From positions 1 through 28,023 of the forward strand of contig DIYR01000032.1 in the NCBI GenBank assembly GCA_002429085.1: DNA of 28,023 nt. Reading direction: 5' to 3'. The translations under genes and the position numbers were made by a program. Source of the stretch: Flavobacteriales bacterium UBA6049 (lineage in GTDB: Bacteria; Bacteroidota; Bacteroidia; Flavobacteriales_G; Salibacteraceae). Below are positions 7,256 through 14,723 of the stretch, one piece after another. Under the pieces are notes generated by a model. The model worked only from the letters and a program-made list of their open reading frames with translations, ran no database searches and was not told where the DNA came from. How positions within the stretch are numbered: the stretch's first letter is position 1; every line of letters starts with the position of its first letter.

Positions 7256-8569
7256 TTAGTTGTTAACTGAGGAAATTGGATAGGTGTAGAGCAGATTACC
7301 ATCTTTATCTTTCAATTCGATGGTTAACACACGCTCTCTAAAGTTTCCATCAATCTTTAATAAACCAAAGTTAGATTGAGCAAAGTGACTTCCTTTTATA
7401 CGCAGGGTGTTGGGTTCATCAGCTGCATCGTAAGATCTAGAAGTTAACGGAGATACCGTTAAATCCCAAATTATTACCCCATCTTTCTCATACTTACTTA
7501 ACTCACTGTGGTGTCTGTCCCCAGTAAGAAAAACTACGTTTTGAATCTTTTCTTCTACAATACGCTGAAGTAAATATTCTCGTTCCTCAGAGCATGTTGC
7601 CAAATTTTCATGGCCATTAAAGGTATTGAGAACTTGACCTCCTACACATACAAACTTGAATGGAGCTCTGCTAAACTTGAGTGCGTCAATTAGCCATTCT
7701 ATTTGCTCTTCACCTAATTGGTAACGTTCTCCAGTTGTACGTTCATTACTTGTTCTCCACCAACGGTTATCTAATAGGAAGAAATGCGCATCGTACCAAG
7801 TAAACTGAGATGTAATTCCTTCTCCATGAAAGCCATAAGATGGGTTAGACCAAAAATCCATAAACGCATCTCTTGCCCAATACTTACCAGTGTAACTTCT
7901 ATCAGCATTATTTGGTCCATAGTCATGATCGTCCCAGATAGCGTAGTGATGCATGTTAGGAAGTATGGACTGTATTTCTGGTAACTGACGTGTGTGGCTG
8001 TTGCGTAAATAGATTCCTGTTCTAGAATCATAATCTGCTTCGCGCAAATAAATGTTATCTCCCAGCCACATCATGGCCTGTGGAGATTCTTTTGCTATGG
8101 CATCGAAAATTTCATAATCTCTGCCATAACCATTTCCTGGTCTGTCATATTCAACCTCATTAATGTAAGTGCATGAGCCTACAGCAAAATTTACAGATGG
8201 GGGATCAGTTCTATACTGCCAGAGTGGTTGAGATTCAAATTCTTGTGTAAAATCAGTCTTTTGTGGTTTTCCATTTATTGCAATTTGGTATTCGTAAGTA
8301 ATACCAGGTTCTACTTCGTCTGCAATAAGATGAACAGTGTATCCATGCTTTCTTTCGCTAGTTACAATCTCACTTATATGTTCATTTTCTGTTTGTCCCT
8401 TGGGCCAATAGATCAATTGAGCATCACCAACACCTGAAAGTTGCGCCCATACGGTAACTTCTCTCATAGCAGAATAGCCAGGCATAGGACTACATGTTAA
8501 TGCTATTTGAGCTTGAGAAATAGTTGTAGTAGACAGTAAAAAAGTAACGATTAGAAATTTTTTCAACAT
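7256..8569 (-). CDS. PhoD-like alkaline phosphatase/phosphodiesterase, secreted
   Basis: 437 residues from the ATG at 8569. Two in-frame ATGs lie further upstream (8584, 8578), but MLKKFLIVTFLLSTTTISQAQ from 8569 makes a clean signal peptide. Residues about 25-110 are the Fn3-like PhoD N-terminal domain. The metallophosphatase core follows: VNFAVGSCTY with the metal-binding Cys at about 133, WLGDNIYLRE at about 168-177, AIWDDHDYGPNN at about 210-221, LLDNRWWR, and VFLTGDRHHSEL near the C-terminus. PhoD enzymes cleave phosphomono- and diesters using Ca/Fe and are usually exported. There is no T9SS C-terminal sorting domain. It is divergent from icd. The substrate is not known; some relatives act on nucleotides or teichoic acid. 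Confidence 0.88.
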   Translation of the reverse strand: MLKKFLIVTFLLSTTTISQAQIALTCSPMPGYSAMREVTVWAQLSGVGDAQLIYWPKGQTENEHISEIVTSERKHGYTVHLIADEVEPGITYEYQIAINGKPQKTDFTQEFESQPLWQYRTDPPSVNFAVGSCTYINEVEYDRPGNGYGRDYEIFDAIAKESPQAMMWLGDNIYLREADYDSRTGIYLRNSHTRQLPEIQSILPNMHHYAIWDDHDYGPNNADRSYTGKYWARDAFMDFWSNPSYGFHGEGITSQFTWYDAHFFLLDNRWWRTSNERTTGERYQLGEEQIEWLIDALKFSRAPFKFVCVGGQVLNTFNGHENLATCSEEREYLLQRIVEEKIQNVVFLTGDRHHSELSKYEKDGVIIWDLTVSPLTSRSYDAADEPNTLRIKGSHFAQSNFGLLKIDGNFRERVLTIELKDKDGNLLYTYPISSVNN

Positions 8570-8686
8570 GATTTCCATTTTCATAAGCTACGAAATAAGC
8601 GCATCAAGGGAGATTTATCTCATGTTGTGGCTTCAATTTATTGTTAAACTAAATTTTTGTCACTTTCTATTTGTATAATCCGTTAG

Positions 8687-8694
8687 TACCTTTG
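8687..8694 (+). promoter_or_regulatory. Possible -7 element of icd
   Basis: TACCTTTG matches TAnnTTTG exactly and lies 51 bases before the chosen ATG of icd. A well-spaced TTTG at -33 is missing; TTTC at 8664-8667 with 19 bases between is the best candidate. It falls inside the upstream extension of the open frame, which supports the later start. Confidence 0.35.
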
Positions 8695-8745
8695 GGTGCT
8701 ACTCTAAAAACCCATAGTAATATATCAAGAGCCTTAAGTTGGATT

Positions 8746-10971
8746 ATGTCGAATAAGAGAATTATCTACACCTACACAGATGAAGCGCCTGCATTGGCAA
8801 CTCATTCTTTTTTACCAATCGTACAATTGTTTTTAAAGCAAGCTGGAATAGAGGTTGTAACGAAAGATATTTCGTTAGCAGCACGTGTTCTTTCTGCTTT
8901 CAACAGTGAGTTAAGTGCAGATCAAAAAGTAGCCGATGCCTTAGCAGAATTAGGTGAGTTAACACAAGATCGTTTTACGAACATTATTAAGCTACCAAAT
9001 ATTAGTGCTTCAGTACCACAACTAAAGGCTACCATTAAAGAATTACAAGATGCTGGTTACCCATTACCAGCGTATCCTGATCAGCCGAGTAATTCAGATG
9101 AAGAAGCTATTAAGGCTAAATACGATAAAGTTAAGGGTAGTGCGGTAAATCCTGTTTTGCGTGAAGGCAACTCTGATAGACGTGCACCGCAAGCAGTAAA
9201 AGAATATGCTAAGAAGCACCCGCATAGCATGGGTGAGTGGAGAGAAGACTCTATTACAGATGTAAGCTCTATGGAAGAAGGCGATTTCTTTCACAATGAG
9301 CAATCAACTACAATTCTTAAGGCTACAACAGCCACTATTCAGTTTGTGAATAGTAATGGTGAAGTTCAGATCTTGAAGAAAGGCCTAACATTACAAGAAG
9401 GAGAAGTGCTGGATGCTACCTTTATGAGTCAAGAGAAGTTGGTGTCGTTTCTTTTAGCACAGATTGAAAAAGCAAAAGATTCAGGGCAACTGTTTTCATT
9501 ACACATGAAGGCCACCATGATGAAGGTTTCAGACCCGATTATTTTTGGTGAAGCGGTGAAAGCATTCTTTGCTCCTGTATTTCAGAAAAACAAAGAGTTA
9601 TTCAATGAAATAGGAGTAAATCCCCAAAATGGATTTGGTGCTGTTTTACAACGAATTGAAGCTCTTGAAGACACAAAAAAGCAACAAGTTTTAGAAGAAA
9701 TAGCAGCATGCTATAAAAGCCGTCCGGATTTGGCTATGGTAGACTCTGACAAAGGGATTACCAATTTGCATGTACCTAGCGATGTGATTATTGATGCATC
9801 TATGCCAGCCATGATTCGTAACTCTGGAAAGATGTGGAACGCAGAAGGAAATACGCAAGATACGTTAGCCGTAATTCCAGATAGCACATATGCTGGTATT
9901 TACAAGGCCACAATAGATTTCTGTAAGAAGAATGGAGCTTTTGATCCTACAACAATGGGCACTGTGCCTAACGTTGGTCTAATGGCACAAAAGGCCGAAG
10001 AATACGGGTCTCACGACAAAACGTTCCAATTGAAAGAGGCGGGTACTGTTCAAGTGTTGGCAGAAGATGGAAGTATACTACTACAGCATGAGGTTCAGAG
10101 TGGAGACATTTGGAGAGCATGTCAAGTAAAAGATGCGCCAATCCGAAACTGGGTAGAATTAGCTGTAAGAAGATCGAAGGCTTCTTCAACGCCTGCTGTA
10201 TTCTGGTTAGATGAAAATAGACCACATGATGCAGAACTAATAAAAAAAGTAAAGCATTACTTATCTGATTTAGATACATCTGGGTTAGAAATATCAATTA
10301 TGGCTCCAGCTGAAGCTTGCCTGTACACACTTGAGCGCTTAAAAGCTGGAAATGATACGATATCTGTTACTGGAAACGTTCTTCGTGACTATCTCACAGA
10401 CTTGTTTCCAATTCTCGAGTTAGGAACAAGCGCAAAGATGTTATCTATTGTTCCGTTAATGCAAGGTGGTGGATTGTTTGAAACAGGGGCTGGTGGTTCT
10501 GCACCAAAGCATGTTCAACAAGTTGTAAAAGAGAATCACTTACGTTGGGATTCACTAGGAGAGTTCTTGGCTTTAGCGGCATCGTTGCAACATTATGCAG
10601 ATGTTCATAGTGAACAGAAAGCAGAAGTATTAGGTAAGGCGCTAGATTTAGCAACCACGAAATTACTGATGGATGAAAAATCGCCAAAGCGTAAAGTAGG
10701 GGAGTTAGATAATAGAGGAAGTCATTTTTACGTAATGCTTTATTGGGCTGAACAATTAGGTGCTCAGAATGAAGATGCTGCCTTAAAAGAATGGTTCCAA
10801 GAGTTACATGCTATGCTAGATAGCAAACAAGTAACTATCCTAAAAGAATTATTAAACGTACAAGGTGATCCAGCAAACCTAGGTGGCTATTACCATACCA
10901 ACAAGACAATGGTGGATGGTGTAATGAGACCTAGTAAAACGTTGAACCAGTTAATGCTGGAATTAGGGTAG
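8746..10971 (+). CDS. icd: NADP-dependent isocitrate dehydrogenase, monomeric type
   Basis: 741 residues from the ATG at 8746, the usual length for monomeric IDH. The frame is open back to 8671, but the extra 25 codons begin with TTG, contain the promoter-like TACCTTTG and do not resemble the family. The enzyme oxidises isocitrate to 2-oxoglutarate with NADP+ in the TCA cycle. The N-terminus MSNKRIIYTYTDEAPALATHSFLPI is typical. GSAVNPVLREGNSDRRAP places S132 and N135 at the same numbers as in the Azotobacter enzyme, whose active site they help form. Further conserved stretches are SLHMKATMMKVSDPI, DASMPAMIRNSG and GSAPKHVQQ. It is a single gene followed by a strong terminator. Confidence 0.96.
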   Translation: MSNKRIIYTYTDEAPALATHSFLPIVQLFLKQAGIEVVTKDISLAARVLSAFNSELSADQKVADALAELGELTQDRFTNIIKLPNISASVPQLKATIKELQDAGYPLPAYPDQPSNSDEEAIKAKYDKVKGSAVNPVLREGNSDRRAPQAVKEYAKKHPHSMGEWREDSITDVSSMEEGDFFHNEQSTTILKATTATIQFVNSNGEVQILKKGLTLQEGEVLDATFMSQEKLVSFLLAQIEKAKDSGQLFSLHMKATMMKVSDPIIFGEAVKAFFAPVFQKNKELFNEIGVNPQNGFGAVLQRIEALEDTKKQQVLEEIAACYKSRPDLAMVDSDKGITNLHVPSDVIIDASMPAMIRNSGKMWNAEGNTQDTLAVIPDSTYAGIYKATIDFCKKNGAFDPTTMGTVPNVGLMAQKAEEYGSHDKTFQLKEAGTVQVLAEDGSILLQHEVQSGDIWRACQVKDAPIRNWVELAVRRSKASSTPAVFWLDENRPHDAELIKKVKHYLSDLDTSGLEISIMAPAEACLYTLERLKAGNDTISVTGNVLRDYLTDLFPILELGTSAKMLSIVPLMQGGGLFETGAGGSAPKHVQQVVKENHLRWDSLGEFLALAASLQHYADVHSEQKAEVLGKALDLATTKLLMDEKSPKRKVGELDNRGSHFYVMLYWAEQLGAQNEDAALKEWFQELHAMLDSKQVTILKELLNVQGDPANLGGYYHTNKTMVDGVMRPSKTLNQLMLELG

Positions 10972-10997
10972 AGAAGGCTTTCTACCAACCAATATAG

Positions 10998-11030
10998 AAA
11001 AGCCCTGACGAAAACATCGTCAGGGCTTTT
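10998..11030. terminator. Strong terminator between icd and the XRE regulator
   Basis: AAAAGCCCTGACGA (10998-11011) pairs perfectly with TCGTCAGGGCTTTT (11017-11030) around a 5-base loop, followed by TCTTT on the plus strand. It lies 27 bases after icd and 36 bases after the convergent regulator gene, and with A-runs on the left it can serve both. Confidence 0.88.
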
Positions 11031-11065
11031 TCTTTACCAAAAGGAAGGGTGTATTATTTCATCAT

Positions 11066-11566
11066 CTACTGATGTTTTATTTCTTGATAACTACCGTCTT
11101 CATAAAAAATGATCACCTTAGTTATGTTCGGTAAAGCGCTCTTTACTTGAGTGTTAGGAGGTGTTACTTGCGCTTGCCTTGGTGAATTAATTGCTAAATC
11201 CTCTTCAGGTGTTACAGATGTATTTATTTTAGATTTCTTGACAGATACATCTGTAACAAGAGGAGGGGATTGTTGTATTACATTTGTATCTCGTGTAGAT
11301 TGAGTGGTTGTTATAGATGTATCGATATTGGATGAATCTTTTGATGAAGGCCTAGATAGATTTCCAGCTCCATTTATGAGCCAATCATAACTAACTTCAG
11401 GAAACTCACTAATGACCTTCTGAACGAAGTCTAAACTAGGTTTGTTACGCCCTGTAAGGATGTGTGAAATACTCGAACGCTGTACTTGTAGTATATCCGC
11501 TAGTTGAGTAGCATTTAGCTTCTTAAAGTGCATCAGTAGTCGGATACGATCTCCAATTGTTGACAT
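11066..11566 (-). CDS. XRE-family HTH transcriptional regulator with operator-bearing linker
   Basis: 166 residues. Residues about 4-60 form a Cro/C1-type helix-turn-helix: IGDRIRLLMHFKKLNATQLAD, then VQRSSISHILTGRNKPSLD, then FPEVSYDWLINGAGNL. Residues 72-140 are a Ser/Thr/Asn/Gln/Pro-rich linker. The last 20 residues (KVIIFYEDGSYQEI) form a short conserved-looking tail seen in similar Flavobacteriales regulators. The linker codons 82-119 contain four palindromes of the form GWTACAnnTGTAWC at exact 33-base steps, and related palindromes cover its promoter. It therefore probably represses or otherwise controls itself. The ATG at 11566 lies four bases beyond an exact TACATTTG, so the mRNA is probably leaderless. 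It is divergent from the lipoprotein operon, which has a perfect copy of the palindrome upstream. Target genes are inferred, not shown. Confidence 0.85.
   Translation of the reverse strand: MSTIGDRIRLLMHFKKLNATQLADILQVQRSSISHILTGRNKPSLDFVQKVISEFPEVSYDWLINGAGNLSRPSSKDSSNIDTSITTTQSTRDTNVIQQSPPLVTDVSVKKSKINTSVTPEEDLAINSPRQAQVTPPNTQVKSALPNITKVIIFYEDGSYQEIKHQ
11211..11323. promoter_or_regulatory. Array of four palindromic operator-like sites at exact 33-base spacing
   Basis: The sites start at 11211 (GTTACAGATGTATT), 11244 (GATACATCTGTAAC), 11277 (ATTACATTTGTATC) and 11310 (GTTATAGATGTATC). Each is 14 bases long and the starts are 33 bases apart every time, about three helical turns, so all would face nearly the same side of the DNA. 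The 19-base spacers show no evident similarity to each other, which argues against simple tandem duplication. The peptide encoded differs by site (DTSIT, DTNVI, VTDVS, NTSVT), so the DNA rather than the protein appears to be conserved. Sites 1 and 2 also form a 14-bp perfect inverted repeat (11210-11223 / 11245-11258). Confidence 0.6.
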
Positions 11567-11580
11567 GTGACAAATGTAAA
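11567..11580. promoter_or_regulatory. Operator-like palindrome over the regulator's -7 element
   Basis: GTGACAAATGTAAA differs from GTTACAnnTGTAAC at two positions. It directly abuts the ATG of the XRE gene and contains the whole -7 element TACATTTG of the minus strand. Binding here would block RNA polymerase. Confidence 0.5.
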
Positions 11581-11600
11581 ATTTTACAATAAACTACAAA
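11571..11600 (-). promoter_or_regulatory. Predicted promoter of the XRE regulator
   Basis: Minus strand: TTTG (11600-11597), 18 bases, TACATTTG (11578-11571), an exact match to the Bacteroidota consensus. Only four bases (TCAC) separate it from the ATG, implying a leaderless transcript. Confidence 0.65.
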
Positions 11601-11610
11601 GAATAAGATT

Positions 11611-11624
11611 GTTACAGATGTATC
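11611..11624. promoter_or_regulatory. Operator-like palindrome upstream of the regulator's -33 element
   Basis: GTTACAGATGTATC, identical in its first 13 bases to the site at 11211. It starts 10 bases upstream of the -33 TTTG of the XRE promoter and exactly 44 bases from the site at 11567. Confidence 0.55.
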
Positions 11625-11779
11625 ATTTTAGACGTTCTGATTTCTTTACTTACGTCAGTAGTGCTAGTTATTCTTATTTAAACTTCTATTTAATAATTGA
11701 TCTAAAAGTTTATGCTATGTGTTTTAATTCATTGATTTAAAATGTATTGTATTTATATATAGTCGGAATAATTTAGGTT

Positions 11780-11793
11780 GTTACAAGTGTAAC
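11780..11793. promoter_or_regulatory. Perfect GTTACA-AG-TGTAAC palindrome upstream of the lipoprotein operon
   Basis: This is the only fully symmetrical copy in the window. It ends 42 bases before the -33 element of the promoter of the TPR/CsgG-like gene, a position suited to activation or to looping with the sites at 11567-11624. The rest of the 11625-11779 gap is AT-rich with no gene. Confidence 0.55.
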
Positions 11794-11835
11794 TATTAAT
11801 GTTGATAGTTTTTTGGTAAAGCTTTTGCTATGTGA

Positions 11836-11865
11836 TTTGGAGAAATGTCTACACGATTATCTTTG
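11836..11865 (+). promoter_or_regulatory. Predicted promoter of the CsgG-like/LPP20 operon
   Basis: TTTG (11836-11839), 18 bases, TATCTTTG (11858-11865), an exact consensus match. It lies 17 bases before the ATG at 11883 and inside the upstream extension of the frame (GTG at 11832), which rules against that earlier start. Confidence 0.65.
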
Positions 11866-11882
11866 TCGCAATATCACGCAGT

Positions 11883-13274
11883 ATGAATAGAAGCGTTACC
11901 CTAATAGCAATACTTTCTGTGGCTCTACTATTTGGAGCATGCAGCGGTTCAAAATCATTTAGCAAGAAAGCTAAGAAGCTTCAGGAAGCTGGCTTAGTAG
12001 ATGAGGCTAGTGATTTTTATTATCAAGCACTGTTACGTAATCCGCAAAATGTGGATGCAAAAATTGGTTTGAAACAAACAGGAGCCATTCAATTGAATAA
12101 AAAGCTAGATGCTTTTTATAAGGCGTACTCCTTAGAAAAGCATGGAGAAGCTGTGTATCTGTATCAAGATGCAATGGATCTACAGAAGCTGTATGCGCCT
12201 TTTGTAGATGTTCCTGTTGCTCCTTATTATGATGAGTACTACAATGAGTCGCTTAATACGTATTTAAAGGCTAGGTATGAAGTAGCTACAGAATACGTGT
12301 ATGAACAGAAGTATGAAGAAGCAGATAAGATATTTAAGGAAATTATCAAGTTAAAGCCAGATTACGAAGACGCACAGTCAATGGCAGAGATTACTACCAT
12401 TGAACCTATTTATATGAAAGGCGTAGAGTCTTTTGAAGCAGGGAAGTATCGTCAGGCATATACGTTGTTCGAACAAGTTCAAGGTATTAAGGGAGATTAT
12501 AAAGACGCCATTGATTACCGTCAAATGGCATTAGATGAAGCGCGCGTAAATGTGGCGGTTGTTCCTTTTGAAGATGCTACTGGTAAATCTAAAACCTTAG
12601 ATGAGAAATTATACACAGCTACCGTGCAAAGCTTATTGAATACAAATGATCCTTTTATTAAGCTGATTGATAGAGGAAATACGGATGCTATTCTTCAAGA
12701 GCAAAAACGCAGTTTAGAAGCTGGGGGAGATCTGGATGTTAGCGTAATGGAAGATGCCAACATCATCATAACAGGTAAAATACTTTCGTATGAACAACGT
12801 GGTGGACAAGTAAAAAGTCAGCGTAAGCCTGGTTACGAATCTTATCGTGTGAAAGAATACGATGCTGAAAAGCAGAAGTCGTATTATGTTACTAAGTATA
12901 GAAAGACCTCTTATACCGAATATTCAGGCAGTTCTGAATTGTACTGTACATTCAAAGTAGAAATGGTGAATACCGAAACAGGTGAAATTTTAGCGTCTGA
13001 ATTACTGACATCTAAAAGCCGTGACGCGGTAAACTATGCCCAGTATAAAGGGAACTACAAAAATTTATACCGAGGAAGCTACAAAAGCTCAACTGGAGCT
13101 ATGGTAGCTGGCGATAAAGTATTTACATCGTACAAAGACAAGCAACAATTAGATCAAAAATTCACTACGAGTAGAAAATCATTAAAATCTTTTGGCCAAT
13201 TAGGTGCTGAAGTTTCTACAGATTTGTCAAAACAAATTTCGTACGTGGTCACGTCTTACAATCCTGAAAAATGA
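11883..13274 (+). CDS. Lipoprotein with TPR-like repeats and CsgG/LpoB-like domain
   Basis: 463 residues from the ATG at 11883. From there MNRSVTLIAILSVALLFGAC is a standard lipoprotein signal with acylated C20. Residues about 25-230 are helical TPR-like repeats, for example KKLQEAGLVDEASDFYYQAL, YEEADKIFKEIIKLKPDYEDA and YRQAYTLFEQVQ. After that NVAVVPFEDATGKSKTLDEKL, IKLIDRGNTDAILQEQ and DANIIITGKI follow the CsgG/LpoB pattern. CsgG forms an outer-membrane export pore and LpoB activates a penicillin-binding protein, so the two roles cannot be told apart here. A Tyr/Lys-rich stretch (about 300-330) follows. It overlaps the next gene by four bases (ATGA) and so is co-translated with the LPP20-like lipoprotein. 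Confidence 0.8.
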   Translation: MNRSVTLIAILSVALLFGACSGSKSFSKKAKKLQEAGLVDEASDFYYQALLRNPQNVDAKIGLKQTGAIQLNKKLDAFYKAYSLEKHGEAVYLYQDAMDLQKLYAPFVDVPVAPYYDEYYNESLNTYLKARYEVATEYVYEQKYEEADKIFKEIIKLKPDYEDAQSMAEITTIEPIYMKGVESFEAGKYRQAYTLFEQVQGIKGDYKDAIDYRQMALDEARVNVAVVPFEDATGKSKTLDEKLYTATVQSLLNTNDPFIKLIDRGNTDAILQEQKRSLEAGGDLDVSVMEDANIIITGKILSYEQRGGQVKSQRKPGYESYRVKEYDAEKQKSYYVTKYRKTSYTEYSGSSELYCTFKVEMVNTETGEILASELLTSKSRDAVNYAQYKGNYKNLYRGSYKSSTGAMVAGDKVFTSYKDKQQLDQKFTTSRKSLKSFGQLGAEVSTDLSKQISYVVTSYNPEK

Positions 13275-14650
13275 TCAAGTTTTCACCTGTTTTCCTAGCC
13301 GTTCTATTATTCGTTTCTGCCTGTTCAAGCTCTAAACAAGTGGTGGTTGAAGAGCCAACAAAGCCAGAATGGGTAGTTTCTCGTCCTATTGATAATGCCT
13401 ATTACATTGGTATTTCTGTTTCAAACAAGCTCAACAATCCTTTGGGATATAGAGATGAGGCAAAGCGAAGTGCATTAAATGAATTGGCAAGTGAAATAGA
13501 GGTAACTGTTAACAGTAACTCTATGTTGTATTCGGTTGAAAAGCAAGGTCAATTACAAGATGAGTTCAGAAGTTTTACTCAGCTTAAAACGAATACTCAA
13601 ATTGAAAATGCAGAATTAGTAGCCGATTTTGAAACTTCTACCGAATACTGGATGTTCTATCGTTTGAGTAAGGCACAGTATCAAGCTGATAAGCAAAAGA
13701 AGATTGATAAGGCTATTGGTAATTCTCGTGTATTCTTAGAGCAAGGGGTGCAACAAGTAGAAGGGAAGAACTACCGTAAAGCAATGCAGTTGTACATTCA
13801 ATCATTAGAAGCGGTTGCGCCATATATCAACGAGCAGTTAAAAACAGATTATAACGGACAAGAAGTGTATTGGGGGGCGAAGCTGTTAGAAGAAATGGCT
13901 TCTATAGTTCAATCATTTCAGTTGGTGCCAAATGCAGAAACACACGATTTGTATTGGGGGCAGCAAATAGAGCCGAATCAAATAGGATTCATTTTAACGC
14001 AAGAAGGTAAACCAGTTCAAAACATTCCTATCTTTTTTACTTACTCAGAAGATTTCATTAGACCACGTGTTGTTATGACTGATGGAGCAGGTGTAGCATT
14101 TGCCAAATTGGGTAAACTACGTAAAACCAAAGCAAGTCAATTTATTGGTGCTCATGTTGATTTAGAAACCATTTATCAAGAAATGGAAGGCGAAAAAGAG
14201 GCTTTTATATCTGAAGTATTGACAGGAATGCAAGCGCCAGATGTGCGTGCTAAATTGCAGGTGAGAGCTCCACGCGTATATGTCTCTATTAAGGCAACAG
14301 AAATGGGTGCTAAATCAAAAGGAACATCTTATCGCAATGCCATAGAAGAGGTATTGAATAAATATGAGTATGATATCGTATCTAAAAAGTCTTCAGCAGA
14401 TTTGGTTTTGAATTTATCTGCGGATACAAAAATTGTTGGCAAAAGCGGTGAGCGCGTAACAGCTAACACTACCGGGCAATTCAAGGTAGAGTATGCATCT
14501 GGCAATACCGAAGTATTTGCAAAACAATTGAGTAGTGCAAAAGGTGTTCAGTTAGATGATAAAGGAGCAGCATTGAAATCAAGCGAAAAAGTAGATACAC
14601 AACTCAAAACCAGATTAGTGCCACAGTTTCATAGAACGTACCTGAAATAA
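13271..14650 (+). CDS. LPP20-family lipoprotein
   Basis: 459 residues. The lipoprotein signal ends in FVSAC with C18 acylated. KPEWVVSRPIDNAYYIGISVSN followed by DEAKRSALNELASEIEVTVNSNS is the LPP20 pattern: a PxW start, a Y-G-G/I-x strand, then a helix with A-L-x-x-L-A. Residues about 150-190 look TPR-like (VEGKNYRKAMQLYIQSLEAV). The C-terminal part from about 330 is a second domain with alternating strands and ends in VPQFHRTYLK. LPP20 was first described as a Helicobacter surface lipoprotein, and in Bacteroidota such genes often sit beside CsgG-like genes. The function is probably in outer-membrane assembly or export but is not known. Its start codon overlaps the preceding stop. Confidence 0.8.
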   Translation: MIKFSPVFLAVLLFVSACSSSKQVVVEEPTKPEWVVSRPIDNAYYIGISVSNKLNNPLGYRDEAKRSALNELASEIEVTVNSNSMLYSVEKQGQLQDEFRSFTQLKTNTQIENAELVADFETSTEYWMFYRLSKAQYQADKQKKIDKAIGNSRVFLEQGVQQVEGKNYRKAMQLYIQSLEAVAPYINEQLKTDYNGQEVYWGAKLLEEMASIVQSFQLVPNAETHDLYWGQQIEPNQIGFILTQEGKPVQNIPIFFTYSEDFIRPRVVMTDGAGVAFAKLGKLRKTKASQFIGAHVDLETIYQEMEGEKEAFISEVLTGMQAPDVRAKLQVRAPRVYVSIKATEMGAKSKGTSYRNAIEEVLNKYEYDIVSKKSSADLVLNLSADTKIVGKSGERVTANTTGQFKVEYASGNTEVFAKQLSSAKGVQLDDKGAALKSSEKVDTQLKTRLVPQFHRTYLK

Positions 14651-14723
14651 GATTTGTGGGTAATAGAACTATGCCTTTGCTTTACTTCTTTGTGATTTGA
14701 CGATTTTCCTGTTAAAGGAGGTT

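Noticed and set aside
8671..8745. Upstream extension of icd from TTG
   Set aside because: Contains a promoter-like element, and the shorter form has the exact family length and residue numbering.
9253..9266. ATTACAGATGTAAG inside icd, resembling the XRE operator
   Set aside because: Single isolated copy that encodes a normal ITDVS stretch of the enzyme; likely chance.
11211..11323. Array read as a simple 33-base tandem duplication or an 11-residue peptide repeat
   Set aside because: The 19-base spacers are unrelated and one unit codes a different peptide (VTDVS), so duplication or peptide selection explains it less well than DNA sites.
11211..11323. CRISPR-like spacing of short repeats
   Set aside because: Repeats are only 14 bases, imperfect, inside a coding sequence, and no cas genes are near.
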